A DNA stretch of 64,000 nucleotides from a virus: positions 1 to 64,000 of the IMG/VR virus record IMGVR_UViG_3300036832_000455; one strand, written 5' to 3'. The translations under genes and the position numbers were made by a program. Of this stretch, positions 37,503 to 45,447 are shown one piece after another. Every line of letters begins with the position of its first letter. Position 1 is the stretch's first letter. The notes beneath the pieces are model-generated. The model searched no databases. It saw only the letters and a program-made list of their open reading frames with translations, and was not told where the DNA came from.

Positions 37503-38018
37503 GTGATCAGCTTTGACGAGCTGGTGATGGTACGACAGGAGCGTCTCAAACTTAGGGACGCTCCCGTTCGACTGCTCTGTTTCGATCCGGGACTGACTAC
37601 GGGTGCCTGCGTGTTCGAGAGAACCAAACCTCGACACGCAGTGCATCTGCCTACAGCTAGCGTAGACTTTGGGCTAAAGTGCTACACAAGAATGTTCGAT
37701 ACCTACAGCCCCACGGAAGTGGTCATGGAAGACTACAAGGTCTATCCACACTACGCCAAGCAACACATTGGCAGCTCTCTGCTGACCCCCAGGTTGATCG
37801 GCATGATCGAGACCATATGCAGTCAGCGTGACATCCCATACCACAAACAGATGGCTGGTGAGCCCAAGCAGTTCGTGACGGACAGCAAGCTCCGAGCCTG
37901 GGGCTTCTATGCTATCGGTCTCAAGCATGCACGTGATGCGCTACGCCACGGCTGCTTCTACATCCTCTTCCCACCGAAGAACAAGACCTCAGAGACCATA
38001 AGACATCATGTAGGATAA
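37503..38018 (+). CDS. RuvC-like Holliday junction nuclease
   Basis: From GTG 37503 the product has 171 residues; ATG 37527 is an alternative, and neither has a strong SD (coupling to the gene ending 8 bases upstream is likely). RuvC/RNase H-fold signature: LLCFDPGLTTGACVF with the first Asp, EVVMEDYKVY with Glu, LTPRLIGMIETIC, and the C-terminal HARDALRHGCFYIL where the last Asp lies. It probably resolves branched DNA before packaging or in recombination. Confidence 0.75.
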   Translation: MISFDELVMVRQERLKLRDAPVRLLCFDPGLTTGACVFERTKPRHAVHLPTASVDFGLKCYTRMFDTYSPTEVVMEDYKVYPHYAKQHIGSSLLTPRLIGMIETICSQRDIPYHKQMAGEPKQFVTDSKLRAWGFYAIGLKHARDALRHGCFYILFPPKNKTSETIRHHVG

Positions 38019-38025
38019 ACAACAC

Positions 38026-38628
38026 ATGTCAGGAAGAAGGCGGCTTAACGGTACGTTCATCGGCTTCTGCGGAGCTGGAGGAACGGGAAAGACAACCACC
38101 GCCAAACTCCTGGCACCTAAGATCGGTCACACCTTCCTGCCCAGTGCAGCCCGAAGTGTCTTCGCAAAGATGAGTCCTAGATTCGGCGAACAAGACCAAG
38201 ACCGCTTAACTCCCGCTCAGAGGTGGGGCCTTCAACAATCTATCCAGATCGCCCATATGGAGCAGATGGCCAACCACTTCGGCGAGAAGATGTTGTGTGA
38301 CCGGACTCAGATAGACCAGTACGTCTATGCGTTGCAGTACTGCTCCGAGACGCTCAACGTAGTGGACATCAAGTGGTTACATGACCTTGTAGAACGGGCT
38401 CTACAGTTCTACAGGATCATCTTCTACTTTCCTCTGACAGACTTCCCCGGCCATGACGATGGGATGAGGACGGTACAACCAGCGCGTCGATTGGCCTTTG
38501 ACTGTATGTTGTGGGGTGTGCTCAGTAACTTCCAGATCCAGGTAACACCAGTTCCGGTGTTGTGCCCCGAAGACCGAGCCCATTTCATCATGGCTCATCT
38601 CAATCCCGGTAGGATCTCGTCCCTGTGA
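38026..38628 (+). CDS. P-loop nucleotide kinase-like ATPase (AAA_28 type)
   Basis: This 200-residue protein has Walker A FCGAGGTGKTT (~14-24), MLCDRTQIDQYVYALQY (~89-105) which is the DR motif of deoxynucleoside/NMP kinase-like AAA_28 proteins, and a C-terminal DFPGHDDGMRT loop. The family phosphorylates nucleosides or small molecules; the substrate here is unknown. It could prepare nucleotides for phage DNA synthesis. Short spacing to the RuvC-like gene indicates co-transcription. Confidence 0.7.
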   Translation: MSGRRRLNGTFIGFCGAGGTGKTTTAKLLAPKIGHTFLPSAARSVFAKMSPRFGEQDQDRLTPAQRWGLQQSIQIAHMEQMANHFGEKMLCDRTQIDQYVYALQYCSETLNVVDIKWLHDLVERALQFYRIIFYFPLTDFPGHDDGMRTVQPARRLAFDCMLWGVLSNFQIQVTPVPVLCPEDRAHFIMAHLNPGRISSL

Positions 38629-38709
38629 CGGCTTCGCCGATACTATCTGTTTGTTCCCCCGTTTAGGGGCACTTGTTCGTACTTGTGAGGAGGGATCACA
38701 AAAATCTTT

Positions 38710-38761
38710 GGACCGACTATCATTTTGACTCTTGATGTTCCTATGGACTTTGTGTTATAAT
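38710..38761 (+). promoter_or_regulatory. Early promoter 9
   Basis: GACCGACTATCATTTTGACTC, TTGATG (38732-38737), 18 bp, TATAAT (38756-38761), then AAGGGGTAAAATAA as after promoter 1. Confidence 0.88.
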
Positions 38762-38796
38762 AAGGGGTAAAATAAAGCAGAGGAACAATACAGACC

Positions 38797-40092
38797 ATGT
38801 TTAAGTACGGATGTCCATTCTGTGGCGAGATCGCGGGGTTGAAGGAAACTTCAATCCACGTACAATGTAGAAGGTGCGGGGCTGTAGGACCCTACCTTGC
38901 ATTCGGGACAGCAACACCAACAGAAGCAGCTGACCCCACCGAGCTCTGGAACATCAGAAAAGCCCTCGCAGACATCGAGGTACGGATCTCTAGGGAAGAG
39001 CTGCTGGCAGCTCAGCGCATCTACAGGAGGGTGGATGGTTTCGTAGAGGGAGCTAAGCGAACTCAGTTCTGCGTGATAGTCCCTTGCACATCCCAGAAGA
39101 CGGAGTTGCCTAACCTGGAGGTAACACTTGCATCGATGCGTCCCGCCATCCAAGACGAACTGCAGAAGCAATGGCTGGAGCGGATCTCAAAAGAAACCCC
39201 AAAGGTAACGGCACGCAACATGTATGCAGGCCGAAGCGTCAGGATACTTGCTCCGCTGGCGATGGCGAACGAAGCCGATATGTACATCGTATCGACAGGA
39301 GTAGGTTTGACTGCAGCGGATCAAAACATCCCAGCGTACGATCTAACGTTGCACCGTGACTCGGATTCCTCCCTCTACAGGAAGGTACTGGGTCCATTCA
39401 ACCCTAGAGGTTGGTGGAAGGGGATGCAGGAGTCACCGTACAACACTCCGCTCAAAACGATTGTCCAAGAGAACCAGAATGCAGTGATCATCCTAGCGCT
39501 GTCAGATGACTTCATGGACATGATGTACGACGATCTTGAAGAGGTCAGCAAACTAGACCCAAGTGTGACTGACAGGATAAGGATCATTGGTATAGGTGCA
39601 GTTCCTCCTACCCTTCAAAAATGCGTCCTTCCTTATTCGGAAGTGTCCACCAGAGGTACACTAAGGCCGGGCTCACGTCTCGACTTCTCATACAGAGCTG
39701 CACACCACTACATCAGCGAGTGGCTGCTCACAGACGAACGTAACCCAGCAGATCACACGAGCTGCGTAAGCTGGGTAAAGGGAGTCAGTCCAGCCCAGAT
39801 ACAAACGTTCACTGCTCTTGGGGAAACTAACGGGTTCGTCAGAGCATCAGCTACCTACACAGTGGGGAGCTATGACAGCGAGCGCGGAGGGGGACTCGGA
39901 GTCGGACGGCCTCAGATCCACGGCGATCAGATGATCATGGATCTGATTAGGGAGAGAGGGCTAGCAAGGCTAGCGATCACCACAGGGCTGGCGTCACTGA
40001 GAGCTCAGGGGATATCGTGCTCCAACGCCAGATACACCAGGCTGCTTGATATAGCCAGGAGAGAGACGGTAATGGAAGGAGTACCAACATGA
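38797..40092 (+). CDS. Zinc-ribbon (Lar-like) / YaaA-DUF6884-like fusion protein
   Basis: In this 431-residue protein the first ~50 residues form a Lar-type ribbon: CPFCGEIAG (C6, C9), CRRCGAVGP (C25, C28), then EAADPTELWNIRKA, matching the eA..WN.R end of Lar restriction-alleviation proteins. After a charged linker, residues ~85-260 resemble the YaaA/DUF6884 fold: FCVIVPCTSQKT, ARNMYAGRSVRILA, ADMYIVSTGVGLTAA, AYDLTL. The C-terminal ~150 residues (SCVSWVKGVSPAQIQTF; GLASLRAQGISCSN) are unassigned. Either part may act in DNA modification or defence evasion. First gene after early promoter 9. Confidence 0.6.
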   Translation: MFKYGCPFCGEIAGLKETSIHVQCRRCGAVGPYLAFGTATPTEAADPTELWNIRKALADIEVRISREELLAAQRIYRRVDGFVEGAKRTQFCVIVPCTSQKTELPNLEVTLASMRPAIQDELQKQWLERISKETPKVTARNMYAGRSVRILAPLAMANEADMYIVSTGVGLTAADQNIPAYDLTLHRDSDSSLYRKVLGPFNPRGWWKGMQESPYNTPLKTIVQENQNAVIILALSDDFMDMMYDDLEEVSKLDPSVTDRIRIIGIGAVPPTLQKCVLPYSEVSTRGTLRPGSRLDFSYRAAHHYISEWLLTDERNPADHTSCVSWVKGVSPAQIQTFTALGETNGFVRASATYTVGSYDSERGGGLGVGRPQIHGDQMIMDLIRERGLARLAITTGLASLRAQGISCSNARYTRLLDIARRETVMEGVPT

Positions 40093-40280
40093 TTCTGATG
40101 AGGTACGACGAAGAGACGAATGCAGCAACCAGAGTGCTTGACACAACAAAGATCGTCACTGTCGACAATGATGGGGAGGGCTACTTTACCTGCTACACGG
40201 AAGAGGGCGAGTTCTACTTCGTCCTAACGGCAGCAGAGCGTGACGTGATCATCGGTGCCGGTACTGCGGTGGAGGAGTAG
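40089..40280 (+). CDS. Small hypothetical protein
   Basis: Sixty-three residues, overlapping the upstream stop (ATGA). Strands with TKIVTVDNDGEGYFTCYTEE and FYFVLTAAERDVII suggest a small beta unit. Unknown. Confidence 0.55.
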   Translation: MILMRYDEETNAATRVLDTTKIVTVDNDGEGYFTCYTEEGEFYFVLTAAERDVIIGAGTAVEE

Positions 40281-40286
40281 CACAGC

Positions 40287-40505
40287 ATGCTAGACTGGGG
40301 AGACTGGCCAACATGCTTGAGGCAGAGAGACAACTGTCAGCAGCTAGTACACCCAGAGCGGTGGAGGCTCGGCTATCACTGGTGCCCGGCATGTGCGGAC
40401 GGTAAGCACTACTTCCCCAGTATCCAGATGCACAAAAGCAATGCCGTCCTGATAACCTCCAAGGAGCAGGCGAGGTATACTGGTTCGAAGACACCACGTG
40501 ACTGA
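40287..40505 (+). CDS. Small Cys/Trp-rich hypothetical protein
   Basis: Seventy-two residues with Cys at CLRQRDNC and CPAC, and many Trp/His (WRLGYHWCPACADGKHYF), which suggests a metal-bound fold of the zinc type. Next to other zinc proteins of this arm, but no family is recognised. Confidence 0.52.
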   Translation: MLDWGDWPTCLRQRDNCQQLVHPERWRLGYHWCPACADGKHYFPSIQMHKSNAVLITSKEQARYTGSKTPRD

Positions 40506-40526
40506 CAGTAATGGGAGACTGCAATC

Positions 40527-40787
40527 ATGATGCATGCGACGGCAAGAGCCAAAGTTGAAGGCGCTCAAGACGTTTTAGTCGTAGGGCTTACCTTCAAAGA
40601 GCTCGAAGTACTTAGGAAAGGGCCTACAGGTTCGCACTACACTATATATGGTAGGAAGTCTGGGTTGCCCGTCAGCGTAATGATCTTTGCGGCAGAAACC
40701 GAAGCACACATGTCTCATTACATAGAAAGTCTTGACTGCTTCGGAGGGTACAGTTCGGTTCAGATAGATGACGACCTCAAACAGTAA
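40527..40787 (+). CDS. Hypothetical protein, paralogue of 42242-42490
   Basis: Eighty-six residues. It aligns end to end with the protein at 42242: a DVLVVGLTFKELEVLRKGPT versus ELLILGLTFANLKKFQEAPL core, then SGLPVSVMIFAAETEAHMSH versus LGLNVDVTIFSCQTEAHGAE. The conserved GLTF...L and ETEAH / QTEAH segments may mark a small domain. The two copies flank the HNH and ligase genes. Function unknown. Confidence 0.6.
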   Translation: MMHATARAKVEGAQDVLVVGLTFKELEVLRKGPTGSHYTIYGRKSGLPVSVMIFAAETEAHMSHYIESLDCFGGYSSVQIDDDLKQ

Positions 40788-41307
40788 GAAGCGACTGAGG
40801 AAGCCTAATAAGCGCAAGGGTACGAAAGCGGACTTGCGCAAGCGTACCTACATGAGCTGGTCGAACATGCTTGAGCGTTGTTACAACCCTAAGCATCAAG
40901 GATACCCTGAGTATGGCGAACGAGGAATCACCGTCCACGCCCTCTGGAACCCGAGATCCCTGGAAAAACTGGGTCACCCCAAAGAAGCTTGCCGAAGCAT
41001 CGCGTTCAGAAACTTCCTCGAACACGTCGGGATTAAACCCTCTTGGCGACACACTCTTGATCGTATCTCTGCAGAGGGAAATTATGCTCCTGGCAATGTG
41101 CAGTGGGCTACACCGAAGGAACAAGGCGTTAACAAACGTGATACTCATTTTGTCCTCCATCCTCGTAGCGGTGTTCGTATCGCTGCTGCTACCTTGGCTG
41201 ACGAGATGAAGATAACCTACCACCAGTTACGTATCAAGATGATCAAGGACGGCTCTTGGTACGCACTTCGTTTTGAATCCGTCCAGATTAAGGAACCAAC
41301 CAAATGA
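40768..41307 (+). CDS. HNH endonuclease, homing-type
   Basis: In this 179-residue protein a basic N-terminus (KKRLRKPNKRKGTKADLRKR) precedes MSWSNMLERCYNPKHQGYPE, YGERGITVHALW, and a C-terminal PSWRHTLDRISAEGNYAPGN, VQWATPKEQ. These are the hallmarks of free-standing phage HNH/AP2-type homing endonucleases. It overlaps both neighbours (20 bases upstream, ATGA downstream) and lies between a duplicated small gene and DNA ligase, consistent with mobile insertion. Confidence 0.8.
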   Translation: MTTSNSKKRLRKPNKRKGTKADLRKRTYMSWSNMLERCYNPKHQGYPEYGERGITVHALWNPRSLEKLGHPKEACRSIAFRNFLEHVGIKPSWRHTLDRISAEGNYAPGNVQWATPKEQGVNKRDTHFVLHPRSGVRIAAATLADEMKITYHQLRIKMIKDGSWYALRFESVQIKEPTK

Positions 41308-42245
41308 GTGCAACTACTCCCAAACCCTTTCGGCCGATGTTGGCATTCGATGCTGACGTCAGCTACTACACCGAGTACCTTGAACGGGAAGGGACTGCCT
41401 ACTGGGTCTCACCCAAGATCGACGGCATCAGAGCCATCGTCAGAGACGGTAAGCTGTACTCGCGGACGATGAAGCTGATCCGTAACGCACACACGCAACG
41501 GCTGTTCGGGAAACCTGAGTACGAAGGGCTCGACGGTGAACTTGTAGTTGGCGACCCTTATGGCGAGGGTGTATTCGCTCGAACTACCAGCGGCGTGATG
41601 TCAATGGACGGTACCCCCGACGTACGTTATTACGTGTTCGATGACATCACCAGCAGAGCGGACTTCATCGAGCGTCACAAGTCGATCACACACAGACGCA
41701 CCTACAACTTTCCAGCCGGCGGCCCACACCGTATAGAGTTGGTACAGCAGGTGATCATTTACAGTCCTGACGAGCTTCAGAGGGCAGAGGAGGAGTTCGT
41801 CAAGTGGGGATATGAGGGAGTCATCATCAGAACTCCTCATGCACCCTACAAGCAAGGTAGAAGTACCCCGAAGGAAGGGTACATGGGGAAGCTGAAGCGC
41901 TTCAAAGACTCGGAAGCCGTCATCACTGGTTTCGAGGAGATGATGCACAATGACAATCCCGCCACTAGAGACGCCCGAGGGTTTACCGCCAGAAGCTCAC
42001 ACCTTGCTGGTCAACGTCCTGCGGGGATGCTTGGAACTCTGCGAGTACAAGATGCCGCCAATGAAGCCTGGGTTTTTGGAATTGGGAGTGGATTTGACCA
42101 TGACCTCAGGCAAAAGATATGGGCTAACCGTGAAGCTTATACCGGAAAAATCGTTCGGTATAAGTATCTTCAGGTTGGAATGATAGACGTCCCACGCCAC
42201 CCAATCTTCACAGGCTTCAGGGATCCGGAGGATATCAGTACATGA
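41304..42245 (+). CDS. ATP-dependent DNA ligase
   Basis: This 313-residue protein would seal nicks. Nucleotidyltransferase motif I SPKIDGIRA with the adenylated Lys38 is clear; motif III is YYVFDDI (~108-114), motif IV GYEGVIIRTP (~168-177), motif V MGKLKRFKDSEAVI. The C-terminal OB-fold (~220-313) has GTLRVQDAANEAWVFGIGSG and IVRYKYLQVG. Size and layout match small phage ligases of the T7 type. It overlaps the HNH and the small paralogue gene by 4 bases each. Confidence 0.88.
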   Translation: MSATTPKPFRPMLAFDADVSYYTEYLEREGTAYWVSPKIDGIRAIVRDGKLYSRTMKLIRNAHTQRLFGKPEYEGLDGELVVGDPYGEGVFARTTSGVMSMDGTPDVRYYVFDDITSRADFIERHKSITHRRTYNFPAGGPHRIELVQQVIIYSPDELQRAEEEFVKWGYEGVIIRTPHAPYKQGRSTPKEGYMGKLKRFKDSEAVITGFEEMMHNDNPATRDARGFTARSSHLAGQRPAGMLGTLRVQDAANEAWVFGIGSGFDHDLRQKIWANREAYTGKIVRYKYLQVGMIDVPRHPIFTGFRDPEDIST

Positions 42246-42490
42246 TCAAGGCGGCAGCCAAAGGCATCGACGGACGTGAGCTACTAATCCTAGGGCTCAC
42301 CTTCGCCAACCTCAAAAAGTTCCAGGAAGCTCCTCTCGACACGTACATCAAGATCGACGGCAAAGAGTTGGGCTTAAACGTGGACGTGACGATCTTCTCT
42401 TGCCAGACTGAAGCGCACGGAGCCGAGCTCATGAAGGAGTTCATCAACGCCAACACTAAGGTTACCACTAGTGACAGGCTGAAAAACTGA
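42242..42490 (+). CDS. Hypothetical protein, paralogue of 40527-40787
   Basis: Eighty-two residues, clearly related to the gene before the HNH nuclease (LLILGLTFANL, VTIFSCQTEAHG). It overlaps the ligase stop by 4 bases and touches the next start. The duplication suggests either a useful small domain or a scar of insertion of the HNH gene. Confidence 0.6.
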   Translation: MIKAAAKGIDGRELLILGLTFANLKKFQEAPLDTYIKIDGKELGLNVDVTIFSCQTEAHGAELMKEFINANTKVTTSDRLKN

Positions 42491-42702
42491 TGACCAGGAG
42501 AAGAAACATAATGATGGTAGGCGATCTGGGAGACGTCAGGAGGATAATTGACGGAATGCCTATGAGCACGCCGTGTGAAAGCATCGAGCTGACGGACATA
42601 GAGTTCGTCGTGATCGTAGACAGTAAAGGAGTAGCACAACGCATACCGAGTAAGACGACTCGCATGCTGATCTTCTACGTGGAGATACCCTTATCATCAT
42701 GA
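42490..42702 (+). CDS. Small hypothetical protein
   Basis: Seventy residues; ATG overlaps the upstream TGA. RRRNIMMVGDLGDVRRIIDG then IEFVVIVDSKGVAQRIPSKT, possibly a short alpha/beta unit. The end overlaps the helicase start by 4 bases. Unknown. Confidence 0.5.
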   Translation: MTRRRNIMMVGDLGDVRRIIDGMPMSTPCESIELTDIEFVVIVDSKGVAQRIPSKTTRMLIFYVEIPLSS

Positions 42703-44093
42703 AGGATCCCTGGAAGTCCCAAACCGAAGCGGCCGACTGGGCTGTAAAGGTAGCCAAAGGGCGGGCTATCATCGCCGACGAGATGGGTCTAGGCAAGACC
42801 GGAGAAGTCTATCTAGCCTGGAAATCTCTAGGCCATCCGCAGCCTTGTCTCATACTTGCAGGTGTCAACGCTCAAGTAGCTTGGATCAGACAGGCTCATG
42901 ACTGGGGCGTACCAGCTCCTATCAGGATCCATGGAACTGCCGCACAGCGTAGAGCCTTGTGGAAAGTCCATGGACGTGGCTTTATGATTGTTACCCGCGA
43001 GAGTCTGAGGAACGACATAGCCAGTGGGTGGGTTGATCCTACCACTTTCTTATGCGTGATCTCTGACGAGGCGCACAAGGATTCGAACCGCAAGACTAAG
43101 AATTTCCGCCAGCTCAAAAGCATCACACGCTTGGCAAAGTACATCTTCTTAGCCTCTGGCAGCGTGATGCGTAAAGGACCTCCAGGCATATGGGGGCTAC
43201 TAAACACGATCGCACCTCACAGATACGGCTCCTACTGGCGATTCGTGGAACAATACTGTTGGGTTGACAAGGAGGGAATATTTGGCTGGGAGATAATAGG
43301 GCCCAAGGACGAAAAGCTGTTCAAGATGGAAATGGCTAACATCATGATCGCCAGGACTAAAAAGGACGTGAAGCCAGACATGCCGCCTAAGGTACGTGAT
43401 CTGGACAACAACATCGTGTACATGCAGACTAAACAGGCACAACTCTACAACAAGATCGCTACTGACATGATGGCCGATCTACCTACTAATGGTATGCTAG
43501 TGGCACAGAACGTACTAACACAGCTTATCAGACTAAGACAGGTCTTAATTAGTCCTAAGATTCTGGACGAGGAGCTAGAGTATGGAAGCGCTATTGAGAG
43601 ACTCGTGGAACTACTCGACGAGTCTGGCGACCAACATATGGTCGTCTTCAGTCCTTTCACATCGGCCCTGCCTATTGTACGCCGCCGCCTCATTGAGACA
43701 GGAATTCCCGATGGATCTATCATACAGCTCTCCGGCGGATTGTCTTTTCAGGACCTTATGCAACGAATCGCTCACTTCAGGGAAGTACGTGGAGTCGCTC
43801 TGTGCAGCATCCGATATGCTGAGTCATTTGATCTCACACCTGCCACCTGGGGAGTCTTCCTGGGATACGAGTGGGACGCCTGGGACAATCTGCAGGCTGA
43901 AGATCGTCTGCACAGAGGGGAAATCACTGACCCCATTAACCTGTACTACATCAGGCACGAATATGGTATCGATAGCGAGCTCATGCTACCCGCACTCGAC
44001 ACGAAAGCGAACAACGCGATGACCTACCTGACGGACATTGATAAGGTCCGCCGTGCCCTTATGGCTGCCAAGACGAAAACCGTACACACTTAA
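42699..44093 (+). CDS. SNF2/DEAD-type helicase
   Basis: This 464-residue protein shows superfamily 2 motifs: Q-motif region, motif I ADEMGLGKTGE (~26-36), motif II VISDEAHKDS (DEAH), motif III LASGSVMRKGP, and in the second domain HMVVFSPFTSALPI and motif VI LQAEDRLHRGEI, a SNF2-like Q..DR.HR arrangement. It may unwind or remodel DNA in phage recombination and replication. Tight spacing to upstream genes indicates one operon under promoter 9. Confidence 0.85.
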   Translation: MKDPWKSQTEAADWAVKVAKGRAIIADEMGLGKTGEVYLAWKSLGHPQPCLILAGVNAQVAWIRQAHDWGVPAPIRIHGTAAQRRALWKVHGRGFMIVTRESLRNDIASGWVDPTTFLCVISDEAHKDSNRKTKNFRQLKSITRLAKYIFLASGSVMRKGPPGIWGLLNTIAPHRYGSYWRFVEQYCWVDKEGIFGWEIIGPKDEKLFKMEMANIMIARTKKDVKPDMPPKVRDLDNNIVYMQTKQAQLYNKIATDMMADLPTNGMLVAQNVLTQLIRLRQVLISPKILDEELEYGSAIERLVELLDESGDQHMVVFSPFTSALPIVRRRLIETGIPDGSIIQLSGGLSFQDLMQRIAHFREVRGVALCSIRYAESFDLTPATWGVFLGYEWDAWDNLQAEDRLHRGEITDPINLYYIRHEYGIDSELMLPALDTKANNAMTYLTDIDKVRRALMAAKTKTVHT

Positions 44094-44118
44094 TGAACGA
44101 CTATTGCAAAATAATTTA

Positions 44119-44170
44119 GGGTCGACCATCATTTGGACACTTGATTCCCCTATGTGCTTTGTGTTATAAT
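44119..44170 (+). promoter_or_regulatory. Early promoter 10
   Basis: GGGTCGACCATCATTTGGACAC, TTGATT (44141-44146), 18 bp, TATAAT (44165-44170). It drives the recombination genes from 44224 on. Confidence 0.9.
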
Positions 44171-44223
44171 CAATGCATAGATAAGGGCACATAGGCAACT
44201 ACAGCTAGGGGAAACCACAACCG

Positions 44224-45447
44224 ATGAATGAGTTCCTGATAGATGACGACTCATTCTCTAGCCTGTTACCAAGCTCCTACAGATCCACGCCTGACCGTGT
44301 GGCGCTAATCAGAACTAGCGACCGCGGTACCTTCAGGCGTTGCAGGCGTAAGTTCAATTGGTGGTACGTCCATCGAAACAACTTGACGGTCAAAGAACCG
44401 CCAGGCTATTACTGGTTCGGAACTGGATTCCACTTCGCACTCGAAGACTATCACGGCTACAGACGCTTCGACAGCCCCGCCGATGCCTTCAGGGCATATG
44501 TAGATGCGACCAAGAGAACCCCTAGCTACCCTCCTCCGTCTGATTACGAGGAGATGACCCAACTCGGCATAGGCATGCTGGACTACTACGAGGAGTGGTT
44601 GGATGCCCGTGGCTCGATGGTTACGCTCGAAGTGGGCGGAGTACCACAGGTGGAGGTTAACTTCCAAATACCGATACCTCTGGACCCGGACCTTCTGGCA
44701 AGATATGGGTTTGATCGTGCTGTGTATTGCGGCACTATTGATCGTGTTGTGGTCGACGAACTAGGACAACTATGGCCAGGAGATTACAAGACAGCCAAGC
44801 AGTTCCCTGACGGTAAGCATCTGGATACGGACCCACAGATCTCTGCCTACTGTTGGGCTGCACAGCACATCTACAACATGCCCATTGGCGGCTTCTTCTA
44901 CATGCAGTTCAAAAAGAGTCTACCCCACGAGCCTGCATTCCTCAAGTCCACTAGCATGTTCAGCGTGGCAAAGAATCAGAACACAACGTATGCGCTGTAC
45001 AAGAAGTCGCTCGTGAACGCCTATGGCTCCGTAGACAATGCACCCAGGCCTAACCAGCAGTTCTTAACCCTGCTATCAACGCAGGAGAACGAGAGGGCTG
45101 ACGCTCAGATCAAGTTCGATACGGTCGAGCGTAACGCCTGTCAGATCGAAGCTGAGGGTCATAAGATCCTAGCCGAAGCTACCGAAATGCTGAATCCTGA
45201 CCTGCCGCTATATCCCAATCCCACACGAGACTGTTCGTGGGACTGTGGATTCAGGATAGCCTGTATCGACCTGGATAGCGGCCTTGATTGGCAACATGAG
45301 CTCGAGCTGAGCACTCAAGACAGAGAAGAGGAGACCATAACGTGGCGACAGAGAGTGAAGTATCCTCAGGAGGAACAGCTGTACCTACCGAGGCACAATC
45401 GCAGCCTACGAACACCTCGCAAGCGGATTCAAATCCGTCAGCGTTGA
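44224..45447 (+). CDS. PD-(D/E)XK nuclease, RecB/Cas4-like, with likely Fe-S cluster
   Basis: This 407-residue protein has the RecB/Cas4 nuclease pattern: N-terminal FRRCRRKFNW with Cys40, FGTGFHFALEDYHG (His motif), GTIDRVVVDE with Asp (motif II) and PGDYKTAKQF with Asp-x-Lys (motif III). Three more Cys near the end (CSWDCGFRIAC) could complete a 4Fe-4S cluster with Cys40, as in AddB/Cas4. It probably resects DNA in phage recombination together with the Sak4-like ATPase, whose start it overlaps by 106 bases. Confidence 0.8.
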   Translation: MNEFLIDDDSFSSLLPSSYRSTPDRVALIRTSDRGTFRRCRRKFNWWYVHRNNLTVKEPPGYYWFGTGFHFALEDYHGYRRFDSPADAFRAYVDATKRTPSYPPPSDYEEMTQLGIGMLDYYEEWLDARGSMVTLEVGGVPQVEVNFQIPIPLDPDLLARYGFDRAVYCGTIDRVVVDELGQLWPGDYKTAKQFPDGKHLDTDPQISAYCWAAQHIYNMPIGGFFYMQFKKSLPHEPAFLKSTSMFSVAKNQNTTYALYKKSLVNAYGSVDNAPRPNQQFLTLLSTQENERADAQIKFDTVERNACQIEAEGHKILAEATEMLNPDLPLYPNPTRDCSWDCGFRIACIDLDSGLDWQHELELSTQDREEETITWRQRVKYPQEEQLYLPRHNRSLRTPRKRIQIRQR

